A stretch of 39,260 bases of DNA from Bacteroidales bacterium (GTDB lineage Bacteria; Bacteroidota; Bacteroidia; Bacteroidales; F082), in contig JAILBC010000163.1 in assembly GCA_024681295.1 (NCBI GenBank), positions 1 to 39,260 of the forward strand, given 5' to 3'. The number at the start of each line of letters is the position of its first letter. Position 1 is the stretch's first letter. The position numbers and the translations under genes were made by a program. Below are positions 23,485-31,551 of this stretch, in pieces. Under the pieces are notes generated by a model. It had not been told where the DNA came from, searched no databases, and saw nothing but the letters and a program-made list of their open reading frames with translations.

Positions 23485-24806
23485 AGCACATATATTTCTT
23501 AGGCATAGGCGGCATCGGCATGAGCGCCCTGGCGAGGTATTACCATCACCAAGGTGCCGTGGTGTCGGGCTATGACCGCACCCCTTCCCCACTCACCAAA
23601 CAGCTCGAAGATGAGGGCATGGCAATCCATTATGAAGACAATCCCGACCTATTGCCTGCCCTCATCGACAAGGTGATCTACACCCCAGCCGTGCCCGCAG
23701 ATCTGAAGGAGATTGCCGAACTCAAGCGCCGCCGCCTCAGCCTGACCAAACGCGCTGTCGCCTTGGGCGAGATCTCCAAGGCTCACTTCACCATCGCGGT
23801 GGCCGGCACCCACGGCAAGACCACCACCACGGCCATGACCGCCCATATCCTGAATGCCTGCGGACGCGACACCACCGCTTTCATCGGCGGCATCGCCAAC
23901 AACTTCAACAGCAACCTGTTGCTGGGCAGTGGTCCTGACAGCACCTTGGTGGTCGAAGCCGATGAGTTCGACCGCTCGTTCTTGCAACTTACCCCCAACA
24001 TCAGCGTCGTCAACGCCATCGATGCCGACCATCTCGACATCTACGGCGACCGTCAGCATCTGGTGGACAGTTTCAACAGCTTCGCGCAGCTCACCCAGGG
24101 TCCCGTCATCGTCAAGGAAGGCCTAGACGTGAAGGCCCAAAACATCATCCGTTTCGGATTTGGGGCGCAGTGCGACTACAAGGCTGAGATTTTGAAGTCC
24201 GAGGAAGGCATCACCGACTTCTCCGTCACTGCCCAAGGCGTCACCACACTGGTCACTCTGCCTTTGGCCGGCAACCACAACGTGATGAACGCCACTGCGG
24301 CCTTTGCTGCCGCCAGGCAGATTGGGCTGGAGCCCGAAACAATTGCCCGGGCACTGGCCACATTCCAAGGTGTGAAACGCCGTTTCGATGTACAAATTAG
24401 AACCAAAAATTACATTTATATAGATGATTATGCACATCATCCTGAAGAAATAAAATCTTGTTTGTCGGCCATTAGAGCGTCTTTCCCGTGCAGACAGATC
24501 ACGCTCGTCTTCCAGCCGCATCTTTTCACTCGTACACGCGATTTCATGGAAGAGTTTGCCGTAAGCCTGGCGATGGCCGACAACTTGATTTTACTCGACA
24601 TCTACCCAGCCCGTGAGAAGCCCATTGAGGGCATCACCTCGCAGGCCTTGTTGGATAAAGTGAACTTGAAGAACAAGAGCCTTTGCCCAAAAGAGCATTT
24701 GCTGGAGGTCATCGCCGAGCGCAAGCCCGAATTGTTGGTGACCATGGGTGCAGGCAATATAGATCGATTCGTTGAACCCTTAAAAACAATGATAAGCCAA
24801 TGGTAA
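23472..24806 (+). CDS. murC: UDP-N-acetylmuramate--L-alanine ligase
   Basis: MurC adds the first stem-peptide residue. The 444-residue protein has the dinucleotide-like GIGGIGMSAL at 11-20, the P-loop GTHGKT at 112-117, the central FDRSFLQLTPNISVVNAIDADHLD region, GNHNVMNATAA, GVKRRFD and DDYAHHPEE. The start is the GTG at 23472: the match to other MurC proteins begins three or four residues later, no ATG precedes it, and the earlier in-frame GTG at 23451 runs into a stop. A local AT-rich codon patch (about 24388-24465) encodes the conserved YAHHP region. The ftsQ start overlaps the 3' end by seven bases. Confidence 0.95.
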   Translation: MKSEKHIYFLGIGGIGMSALARYYHHQGAVVSGYDRTPSPLTKQLEDEGMAIHYEDNPDLLPALIDKVIYTPAVPADLKEIAELKRRRLSLTKRAVALGEISKAHFTIAVAGTHGKTTTTAMTAHILNACGRDTTAFIGGIANNFNSNLLLGSGPDSTLVVEADEFDRSFLQLTPNISVVNAIDADHLDIYGDRQHLVDSFNSFAQLTQGPVIVKEGLDVKAQNIIRFGFGAQCDYKAEILKSEEGITDFSVTAQGVTTLVTLPLAGNHNVMNATAAFAAARQIGLEPETIARALATFQGVKRRFDVQIRTKNYIYIDDYAHHPEEIKSCLSAIRASFPCRQITLVFQPHLFTRTRDFMEEFAVSLAMADNLILLDIYPAREKPIEGITSQALLDKVNLKNKSLCPKEHLLEVIAERKPELLVTMGAGNIDRFVEPLKTMISQW

Positions 24807-25579
24807 AGAAGATATTAAGCATTGTGTTGTGGGTCGTCACCGGGGCTGCGATCATCGTGCTCTTCGCCTTTGCGCGTAAGGGCTATCTGGAGAATCCTTT
24901 GAAGGGGATCCATCTCACCGTGGAGCGCAACCAAGCCATAGGCTTTGTCGAGAACGACAGCATCATCGCTAAGGCACGTGCCATCTGTGGCATGGAGCGT
25001 CAGGCCAACATCTCCGAGATTGACATGATGAAACTCCGCCGCATGCTCAACGACAATCCGTGGATTGACAAGTCGAGCGTTTACGTCGACCTGAACGACA
25101 CTTTGCGCATCACGGCCACCGAATATGAGCCGGCCCTTCGCGTATATAACTTGGAAGGTCGTTCGGTTTATCTTACCCACGAGGGTGTCATCATCCCCTC
25201 CAGTCCCCGTTACACGCCGCATCTGATCATTGCCAGTGGCAATTACGGTTTCGCCACACCTCGAAATAATGGCAACATCGCTGACAGTTTATATCTGAAC
25301 TCCGGTCTCGCCGAGGCCTTGGCCATCGCCGAGTCCATCAGCAAAGACCAGTTCCTCAAGGAGCACATCGGACAGATCTACCGTAACACGGACAACGAAT
25401 ACGAAGTCATCGTCAACAACCTCCCCATCCAAGTCATCGTAGGCGACACTTGCGCAGTCGATAATAAGCTGCATCGCCTCAAGGTACTGTTGGAGAAATA
25501 CCAAGGCACTACCGAACTGGAGGGTTACAAAACGATGAGCCTGAAATATAAAAATCAAATCGTGTGTACAAAAAAATAA
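24800..25579 (+). CDS. ftsQ: Cell division protein FtsQ-like
   Basis: The 259-residue bitopic protein has a short basic N-terminus, one membrane segment at about residues 6-25, then a periplasmic POTRA-like and beta domain (VERNQAIGFVENDSI, LNDNPWIDKSSVYVDLNDTLRITATEYEPALRVY). It is the scaffold that links FtsL/FtsB to the divisome. Assignment rests on topology, the POTRA-like pattern and the murC-ftsQ-ftsA order. It overlaps murC by seven bases. Confidence 0.9.
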   Translation: MVKKILSIVLWVVTGAAIIVLFAFARKGYLENPLKGIHLTVERNQAIGFVENDSIIAKARAICGMERQANISEIDMMKLRRMLNDNPWIDKSSVYVDLNDTLRITATEYEPALRVYNLEGRSVYLTHEGVIIPSSPRYTPHLIIASGNYGFATPRNNGNIADSLYLNSGLAEALAIAESISKDQFLKEHIGQIYRNTDNEYEVIVNNLPIQVIVGDTCAVDNKLHRLKVLLEKYQGTTELEGYKTMSLKYKNQIVCTKK

Positions 25580-25584
25580 AAATC

Positions 25585-26952
25585 ATGAGTGAAGGAAAAA
25601 TCATTGTCGGATTAGACATCGGCACCACCAAGATCGCATGCATCGTGGGCAGAAAAGGTGCCAACGGAAGAATTGAGATCCTGGGATACGGCAAGGCCGC
25701 ATCGACAGGAGTAAGCAGAGGTATTGTCACCAACATCGACGAGACCGTCAACGCCATCAAGACAGCGGTCGACGAGGCTGCGGCCCAGTCGAACGTCGAC
25801 ATCAAGTCGGTCGACGTGGGCATCGCGGGCCAGCACATCAAGAGTTTGCAGCACCGCGGTGTGCTGATGCGCGACAACCGCGACACGGAGATCACCGATG
25901 AGGAGCTGGAGAAACTGCGTCAGGACACGTTCAAGATCAACATGGTGCCAGGAGAACAGATCATCGACGTCATCCCCCAGGAGTATTTCGTCGACGGTGA
26001 AATTGGAACAACTCCCAAGGGCATGCTCGGCAGCAAGTTGGAAGCCAACTTCCACGTCATCATCGGCCAGACTGCAGCGGCCATGAACATCAAGAAATGC
26101 ATTGAGCGCGCCGGGTTGGAGATGAACCACATGATCCTCGAGCCCATCGCCTCGGCGGAGGCCGTGCTCGACGAGGAAGAGATGGAAGCCGGCGTGGCAC
26201 TGGTCGACATCGGCGGCGGCACCACTGACATCGCCATCTTCCACGAGAGCAAGATTTACCATTCCGCCGTCATCCCCTTCGGCGGCAACATCATCACCGA
26301 GGACATCAGCAAGGGTTGCGCCATCATCCGTCGCTATGCTGAAGATGTGAAGGTGAAGTTCGGCTCGGCGGTCGCCAGCGAGAACCGCGACGACGAACTG
26401 GTGTCGATCCCCGGTATCCGTGGCAGAGCCTCGAAGGAAATCTCGTTCAGGAACTTGGCCAACATCATCCAGGCCCGTATGGAGGAGATCTTCGATTTGG
26501 TCAACTACGAAATCCAAAAGGTCCATTCGCAGCATAAGCTCATCGCCGGCATCGTGCTCACAGGAGGCGGCGCCATGATGAAGCACATCCAGCAGCTGGC
26601 GGCTTTCAAGACTGGACTCGACGTGCGCATTGGCTACCCCAATGAGCACCTCACCGAAGGCACCGCCAAGGAGATGGCCAGTCCCATGTTCGCCACTGGC
26701 ATCGGCCTCGTGATCGAAGGCATCGCCCGTGCCGAATATGAAGAGAAGATGGACCGTATGAAACATCCTAAGAAACCGGTCATCAACATCAAGCCCGTGG
26801 ATGACAACGTTGAGGAAGAGGTAGTTGATCAAGAAGACGGAAGTCAGAAGCCAGAAGAAAAGAAAAGACCCAAAAGGGAGAGAAGACACGGTTTCGACAT
26901 CACCAAGATTATCACCAAGATCTTCTCTGAAGAAAATGAAGTAGATGAATAA
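25585..26952 (+). CDS. ftsA: Cell division protein FtsA
   Basis: FtsA is the actin-like membrane tether of FtsZ. The start at 25585 (MSEGKIIVGLDIGTTKIAC) gives 455 residues and lies five bases after ftsQ; the open frame seven codons upstream overlaps ftsQ. Phosphate-1 is GLDIGTTK, the 1C domain follows (residues about 85-165), phosphate-2 is VDIGGGTTDIAIF and the adenosine motif is GIVLTGGGAMM. The C-terminal linker is charged and partly made of 7-bp repeats. It ends in an amphipathic helix (GFDITKIITKIFSE) for membrane binding. Confidence 0.96.
   Translation: MSEGKIIVGLDIGTTKIACIVGRKGANGRIEILGYGKAASTGVSRGIVTNIDETVNAIKTAVDEAAAQSNVDIKSVDVGIAGQHIKSLQHRGVLMRDNRDTEITDEELEKLRQDTFKINMVPGEQIIDVIPQEYFVDGEIGTTPKGMLGSKLEANFHVIIGQTAAAMNIKKCIERAGLEMNHMILEPIASAEAVLDEEEMEAGVALVDIGGGTTDIAIFHESKIYHSAVIPFGGNIITEDISKGCAIIRRYAEDVKVKFGSAVASENRDDELVSIPGIRGRASKEISFRNLANIIQARMEEIFDLVNYEIQKVHSQHKLIAGIVLTGGGAMMKHIQQLAAFKTGLDVRIGYPNEHLTEGTAKEMASPMFATGIGLVIEGIARAEYEEKMDRMKHPKKPVINIKPVDDNVEEEVVDQEDGSQKPEEKKRPKRERRHGFDITKIITKIFSEENEVDE
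26831..26862 (+). repeat. Degenerate 7-bp repeat in the FtsA linker
   Basis: The heptamers AAGACGG, AAGTCAG, AAGCCAG and AAGAAAA encode part of the acidic/basic linker before the membrane-binding helix. It is weaker than the other tracts. Confidence 0.55.
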
Positions 26953-26973
26953 TTAAAAAAAATCAATAAGACT

Positions 26974-28614
26974 ATGGAAAGCATTACTAATGAACTATTC
27001 AGACCCGAGTATGATAAACCCGCCAACTACATCAAGGTGATCGGCGTAGGCGGAGGCGGTGGCAATGCTGTCAACCACATGCTCGAGGAAGGCATTCAGG
27101 GTGTTGACTTTGTGTTGTGCAACACCGACTATCAAGCGCTGATGCGCAGCACCGTCCCCACCAAGGTGCACCTTGGCAAGCGCCAGCTCGGCGCCGGCAA
27201 CGATCCCGCCGTGGGACGTGAGGCCGCTTTGAGCAGCGAGGAGGAAATCGACAAGCTCCTCGACGAAACCACTCAGATGGTGTTTGTGACCGCCGGTATG
27301 GGCGGTGGCACCGGCACCGGTGCTGCTCCCGTGGTGGCCCGTATCGCCAAAGAAAAGGGCATCCTCACCGTCGGCATCGTCACCATCCCCTTCGAGTGCG
27401 AGGGACGCCGTCGCAAGCAGCAGGCCCAAGCCGGCATCGAGGAACTCAAACAACACGTCGACACGCTGATTGTCATCAGCAGTGACAAGCTTCGCGACAC
27501 CTACGGCAACATGAAGCTCACCGACGCCTTCAAGAAGGCTGACGACGTACTCGCCACTGCCGCCAAGGGTATCGCCGAGATCATCACCGTCACTGGTTAC
27601 GTCAACGTCGACTTTGAAGATGTCAAGACCGTCATGCGTAACAGCGGCAAAGCCATCATGGGCACCGGCCGCGCCAGTGGTGAAAACCGCGCCGAGGAAG
27701 CCATCCAACTGGCCATCAACTCACCGTTGCTTAATGACAACAACATCGAAGGTGCCAAGAACATCCTCATCTACATCACCTCTGGTTCTGACGAGGTGTC
27801 GCTCGACGAGGTGGTGGAGATCACCGAGTATGCCCAGAGCATCTGCGGCAGCGGTGCCGACGTGATCTGGGGCAACGGCGTCGACGAGACGCTGGGCAAA
27901 GACATCAGCGTGACCCTCATCGCCACCGGCTTCGACAGCAAGTGTACCACCCAGGTCACTGCTGAACCCACGGCCAAACCCGCCGCCCAGCCAGAGCCTG
28001 TCGTCTGCCAGCCAGCCGTATCGGTAGATAACAGTAACCGCACCATTCACCGCCTCGACGAGGAAGAGACCCAGCCCGAACGCGAAGCCGTGGCCACCCC
28101 GACCATTGAGTTCAACTTCATCGCCAACGACCCCGATGTCGTTGAAGAAGAGACTCCGCACACCGTGGTCCACTCGCTGAACGAGAACACTGAGGCCAGA
28201 CCTGCAGAGGCACCCGTTTTCCGTCCCGAACAGACCGAAAGTGCACCCTCCGTGCGTGTATTCGAGAACCCCTTCGCCGCTGGCAACAACGACGATGAAG
28301 GATTCGAGATCTCCAATAGCGCCGAGACCCATACCGTTCAGGCCGTAGCCACGGAAGTAGAGACCCTGGTGCAGGAAGAGCCTCGTGAAAAGCCCTACGA
28401 CCCGAAAGAAGAGCTGAAGCGTAATCGTCTCAGAGCTCTGAGCCTCAACTTCAAGACCCAGAAAGGCCTCGAAGAGCTGGAACGCGAGCCCGCCTACATG
28501 CGTCGTAACAGAGACTACGAAGAGCTCGAGATTGAAGAGGAAGTCTCCGAGTACTCCGCCTCCAGCCAAGGCATCAGCACCGAGAACTCCTACCTCCACC
28601 AACGCGTCGACTAA
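26974..28614 (+). CDS. ftsZ: Cell division GTPase FtsZ
   Basis: The 546-residue tubulin homologue forms the division ring. The GTP-binding domain has IGVGGGGGNAVNHM and the tubulin signature GGGTGTG at 110-116; the T7 synergy loop is NVDFEDV at 211-217. The core ends near residue 330. A disordered acidic linker of about 140 residues follows, then a C-terminal block (RNRLRALSLNFKTQKGLEELEREPAYMRRNRDY...SYLHQRVD) typical of Bacteroidales FtsZ, which is longer than the E. coli protein. Confidence 0.98.
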   Translation: MESITNELFRPEYDKPANYIKVIGVGGGGGNAVNHMLEEGIQGVDFVLCNTDYQALMRSTVPTKVHLGKRQLGAGNDPAVGREAALSSEEEIDKLLDETTQMVFVTAGMGGGTGTGAAPVVARIAKEKGILTVGIVTIPFECEGRRRKQQAQAGIEELKQHVDTLIVISSDKLRDTYGNMKLTDAFKKADDVLATAAKGIAEIITVTGYVNVDFEDVKTVMRNSGKAIMGTGRASGENRAEEAIQLAINSPLLNDNNIEGAKNILIYITSGSDEVSLDEVVEITEYAQSICGSGADVIWGNGVDETLGKDISVTLIATGFDSKCTTQVTAEPTAKPAAQPEPVVCQPAVSVDNSNRTIHRLDEEETQPEREAVATPTIEFNFIANDPDVVEEETPHTVVHSLNENTEARPAEAPVFRPEQTESAPSVRVFENPFAAGNNDDEGFEISNSAETHTVQAVATEVETLVQEEPREKPYDPKEELKRNRLRALSLNFKTQKGLEELEREPAYMRRNRDYEELEIEEEVSEYSASSQGISTENSYLHQRVD

Positions 28615-28623
28615 ACAAAAACC

Positions 28624-30912
28624 ATGCGTCGGCTACTATTTACGGTTTTATTGCTTATAGCTGGGTTCGTTGCCAAGGCCCAGCTATACAGCAACGATTT
28701 TGAGAACCAGTACACCTGGTATCCGCCATGGATGAATCTGAAAATCGTAGCCGACAGCACCGCCCTCACTGGTTCATACGTCTGCTCCTGCGACTCCACC
28801 CAGGAGTACGGGTTGGGGTACGTTTTCAAGGCTGGAGAAGTCTATCCGCGCCAAAACATCAACATCAAGTATGAGTTTCTGTTTAGGTCGGAAAAGGCCT
28901 CGCCACAGGCTGTGGTCACCTTCAGCATCGACGACGAGACGGGCAACCAATACTGGAACGCCTATTCTCTGGCCAGTTTTGTCAACGACACCGCCTTATG
29001 GTCACGCGTGAGCCTCGACTTGAACTTCCCTGCCGACTATATCGGCAACGGGAAGATCAGCACCTGTATTTGGAATCGGGAGAAAGAGAACCTTTGGTTT
29101 GATGACGCTTCAATAGAGATTACTCCGTGGGAGATGAAGAGTTACCTCGGAGTGAGGAGTGAGGAGTTAGGAGTGAGGAGTAAAAAATATGGGATGCTAA
29201 CGGAATATATCTTTGACGGCGATACCCTATCGGAATACCATCCTTTCACAGAAACGGAAAGTGGAGAGTGTAAAGTGGAAAACGGTATCCTTTCAACCGT
29301 ATTAACTATCGACAGCACTCAACTATCCACTCTCCACTATAAGCTTTCAACTACCTTCCATCGGGAAGGAAAACTACTCCGTCAGGCCCTCGTCGTTCCT
29401 TTCAGCGACAGCACTTTGACCATCTATAGGAGAAACATGGCCGTCGACACCTCGCTGTTTCAGCCCGAGTATTATTTGGACCGCGAAGGCTTCAAAGTAG
29501 GCGAAGGCGACCACACGGTAATCTCCTACCATCAGACGGGTATCTCCTCCACCCAGTTCGACGCCGTCAACAAGGTGGCCTACTTCAACCTCGACTACTG
29601 GCGTGATCACCCGATGATCCATTATCCTTTGAGCGATACCGTGATGGATTACTTTGAGGACATTTCCTGTAGTCAGATTTATGAAAGCACGCAGTGGGAG
29701 CACTTTATCACGCTCTATGAAGGCAATGACGTTCCCAACCTACCCCGTATCATGAAAATTCCCTATGGCTACGAGTCAGGCATCATCTTCACGGAGCATG
29801 CCGACTGGACCGACATCCGCACCCATCGCGCAGTGCTTTTCGGGAGCGAGAAAGTCACCAAAGCCAAAGATGCCATAGGAGGTTTTGTGTATTACGGCAT
29901 CCCCGTCACCAAGAGCGTCTTCTACAACAACCCCGACCAGGTAACCAACGAGGCTGTTAGCCGTGGAGCTTTCAAAGGACTTCACAGCACCATCAGGACT
30001 GACAAGGAGTTCAAGAAGTTATTAAAACAGTTATATAAATTAGATTTCGATATTTGCTTACATACACCTGAGCAATACACTACCACACAAGGCAATCTCA
30101 AGGAAGCTTTGGACTACATGCAACGCCATTTCAAATCGACCACTTGGATTGATCATGGCTACAACAACGGCTTGAGCAACAATCGCGAGGATATGGTTTG
30201 TGACGGACTGGATCGTCAGTCGGAATACTACGCCGCCTCCCAGTGGCAAAGCCACGGCATCAAATACCTGTGGAACGCCTACTACGAGGAGAACCGTATG
30301 CCACAATGGTGCTTCGACAACAACCTGACGCAGCCCTATCCGGGCTTTGGCGATGCCTTGCCCAATCGGCAAATCACTGTTTTAACGGAAAACTCTCCGT
30401 TCTACACTTGGTGTACTCCCTCGACTTTGGAAGCCGTCACTGATACCGAATGGGATTTCTACTATAGCGACCAACGATTACAACGCCTTGTCGACAACCA
30501 CGACGTCCATATCACCCACATCTACCCTGCTTGGGTCTGGCCTGGACGTACATTCTGGACCTACGATGCCGACAGCACCATCGTGGCCTTGCCCGGCATG
30601 AACCGCGCCTTCGAGCGCATCGCCAAGCTCCGCGACGAGCATAAAATGCTGCCCATGACCATCAAGACATACCTTGACTACTATACCGGATTGCTACATA
30701 TCGACTACGAAATCATCGACGAGGAGCACATCCGTCTGACCAACAACAGCCCAGATGAGGTCAAAGGCTTCACGCTGCTCTGTCCTTCCCCGATCCGATT
30801 CGAGGATAATCGTTATTACGAATATCGCAAATCAGGGAACGATTACTATATCTGGTTCGACTTTAAGCCCTATGATAAAGTAGACATAAAACTTGTTACT
30901 CCTCACTCCTAA
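28624..30912 (+). CDS. Unrecognised secreted protein, possible deacetylase-like fold
   Basis: The 762-residue protein starts nine bases after ftsZ and has a signal peptide ending near AKA-Q20. Residues 20-175 look like a jelly-roll carbohydrate-binding module (FENQYTWYPPWMN ... LWFDDASIEI). Residues about 177-190 (GVRSEELGVRSKKYG) and 212-240 are low-complexity inserts made by 7-bp repeats. From about 380 onward, FTEHADWTD (TEHAD 390-394), DICLHTPEQ (H480) and WIDHGYNNG (H511) suggest a divergent polysaccharide deacetylase (NodB) fold. That is inference from spaced His/Asp motifs, not a firm family match. The C-terminus (LVTPHS) is encoded by another repeat tract. Linkage to the dcw cluster hints at an envelope role. 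Confidence 0.6.
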   Translation: MRRLLFTVLLLIAGFVAKAQLYSNDFENQYTWYPPWMNLKIVADSTALTGSYVCSCDSTQEYGLGYVFKAGEVYPRQNINIKYEFLFRSEKASPQAVVTFSIDDETGNQYWNAYSLASFVNDTALWSRVSLDLNFPADYIGNGKISTCIWNREKENLWFDDASIEITPWEMKSYLGVRSEELGVRSKKYGMLTEYIFDGDTLSEYHPFTETESGECKVENGILSTVLTIDSTQLSTLHYKLSTTFHREGKLLRQALVVPFSDSTLTIYRRNMAVDTSLFQPEYYLDREGFKVGEGDHTVISYHQTGISSTQFDAVNKVAYFNLDYWRDHPMIHYPLSDTVMDYFEDISCSQIYESTQWEHFITLYEGNDVPNLPRIMKIPYGYESGIIFTEHADWTDIRTHRAVLFGSEKVTKAKDAIGGFVYYGIPVTKSVFYNNPDQVTNEAVSRGAFKGLHSTIRTDKEFKKLLKQLYKLDFDICLHTPEQYTTTQGNLKEALDYMQRHFKSTTWIDHGYNNGLSNNREDMVCDGLDRQSEYYAASQWQSHGIKYLWNAYYEENRMPQWCFDNNLTQPYPGFGDALPNRQITVLTENSPFYTWCTPSTLEAVTDTEWDFYYSDQRLQRLVDNHDVHITHIYPAWVWPGRTFWTYDADSTIVALPGMNRAFERIAKLRDEHKMLPMTIKTYLDYYTGLLHIDYEIIDEEHIRLTNNSPDEVKGFTLLCPSPIRFEDNRYYEYRKSGNDYYIWFDFKPYDKVDIKLVTPHS
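29151..29183 (+). repeat. GGAGTGA-type 7-bp repeat, left inverted copy
   Basis: The tract comprises heptamers of GGAGTGA and GGAGTTA. Bases 29154-29183 are the exact reverse complement of 30896-30925, a 30-bp perfect inverted repeat 1.7 kb apart. Confidence 0.9.
29252..29345. repeat. 7-bp repeat with inverted arms inside the secreted-protein gene
   Basis: GGAAAGT/GGAGAGT/GTAAAGT/GGAAAAC heptamers start near 29252. AGTGGAGAGTG at 29260-29270 is perfectly inverted at 29328-29338. The frame stays open. Confidence 0.7.
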
Positions 30913-30927
30913 CTCCTCACTCCTCCC
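30896..30927 (-). repeat. GGAGTGA-type 7-bp repeat, right inverted copy
   Basis: Read on the minus strand this is the same 30-mer as 29154-29183. It encodes the last residues and stop region of the secreted protein and ends one base before the purN ATG. Confidence 0.9.
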
Positions 30928-30928
30928 T

Positions 30929-31495
30929 ATGAAACGTCTTTCCATCTTCGTCTCCGGCAACGGCACCAACCTCCAGCGCATCGCTGAGTTTTTCAAGAAC
31001 AGCAAAGAAGTTGAGATTGTCAACGTGGTCTGCAACAACCCCAAGGCATACGCCATCGAGCGCGCCAAGAACCTAGGTATTCCCGTGAGGATGGTCACCA
31101 AAGCAGAATTCAACAGTCCTGAGTTCACAAAGGAGATGGTTGACTTAGACCTCGATTTGATCGTGCTAGCCGGCTTTTTATGGAAGATTCCAGCGAGTCT
31201 GATTCAGGTTTATCCGCATCATATCATCAACATCCACCCGGCGCTGCTGCCCAAATACGGTGGCAAGGGCTTCTACGGCGAACACGTCCACGAAGCCGTG
31301 GTGGCCGCCAAGGAACCTTTCTCAGGCATCACCATCCATTACGTTGACGAGATTTACGACAACGGGGAGACCATACTCCAAGCCTACGTCACCTTAAGCG
31401 AGGGCGAAACCCCCGACACGCTGGCGGCAAAGATTCATAAGTTGGAACAGGCTTACTTCCCAGTTACCATTCAACAGTTGTTATTCTGGAGCTAA
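30929..31495 (+). CDS. purN: Phosphoribosylglycinamide formyltransferase
   Basis: PurN transfers a formyl group from 10-formyl-tetrahydrofolate to GAR in purine synthesis. The start at 30929 (MKRLSIFVSGNGTNLQRI) gives 188 residues; the frame upstream is repeat DNA. Motifs are SGNGTNLQ at 9-16, the INIHPALLPKYGGKGFYG signature with N101 and H103, and D144 in EIYDNG, the catalytic triad of the family. The gene is 16 bases after the secreted-protein stop. Confidence 0.95.
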   Translation: MKRLSIFVSGNGTNLQRIAEFFKNSKEVEIVNVVCNNPKAYAIERAKNLGIPVRMVTKAEFNSPEFTKEMVDLDLDLIVLAGFLWKIPASLIQVYPHHIINIHPALLPKYGGKGFYGEHVHEAVVAAKEPFSGITIHYVDEIYDNGETILQAYVTLSEGETPDTLAAKIHKLEQAYFPVTIQQLLFWS

Positions 31496-31504
31496 CGTCC
31501 ACTA

Positions 31505-31536
31505 CGTCATTGCGAGCGAAACGAAGTGCAATGACG
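31505..31536. repeat. Hairpin-forming dispersed repeat between convergent genes
   Basis: CGTCATTGC (31505-31513) pairs with GCAATGACG (31528-31536) around a 14-base loop. The left arm plus loop (CGTCATTGCGAGCGAAACGA) recurs inverted at 34671-34692. Placed between the convergent ends of purN and the YitT gene, it may also terminate transcription, though no T-run follows. Confidence 0.7.
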
Positions 31537-31551
31537 CAAAGCGGGCCTTGC

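Noticed and set aside
24388-24465. Internal ftsQAZ promoter in the AT-rich murC patch
   Set aside because: No TAnnTTTG with a spaced TTTG was found there.
25612-26889. Long minus-strand open frame opposite ftsA
   Set aside because: It is a mirror of the codon bias of ftsA (no family features, His/Val/Asp-rich). Similar shadows lie opposite ftsZ, murE and kbl.
30384-30402. Another heptamer repeat (ACGGAAAACTCTCCGT)
   Set aside because: It is only about two units long with a short inverted arm, so it could be chance; it is not listed as a feature.
15622-30927. CRISPR array interpretation of the repeats
   Set aside because: Units are 7 bp, degenerate and contiguous with no spacers, and no cas genes are present.
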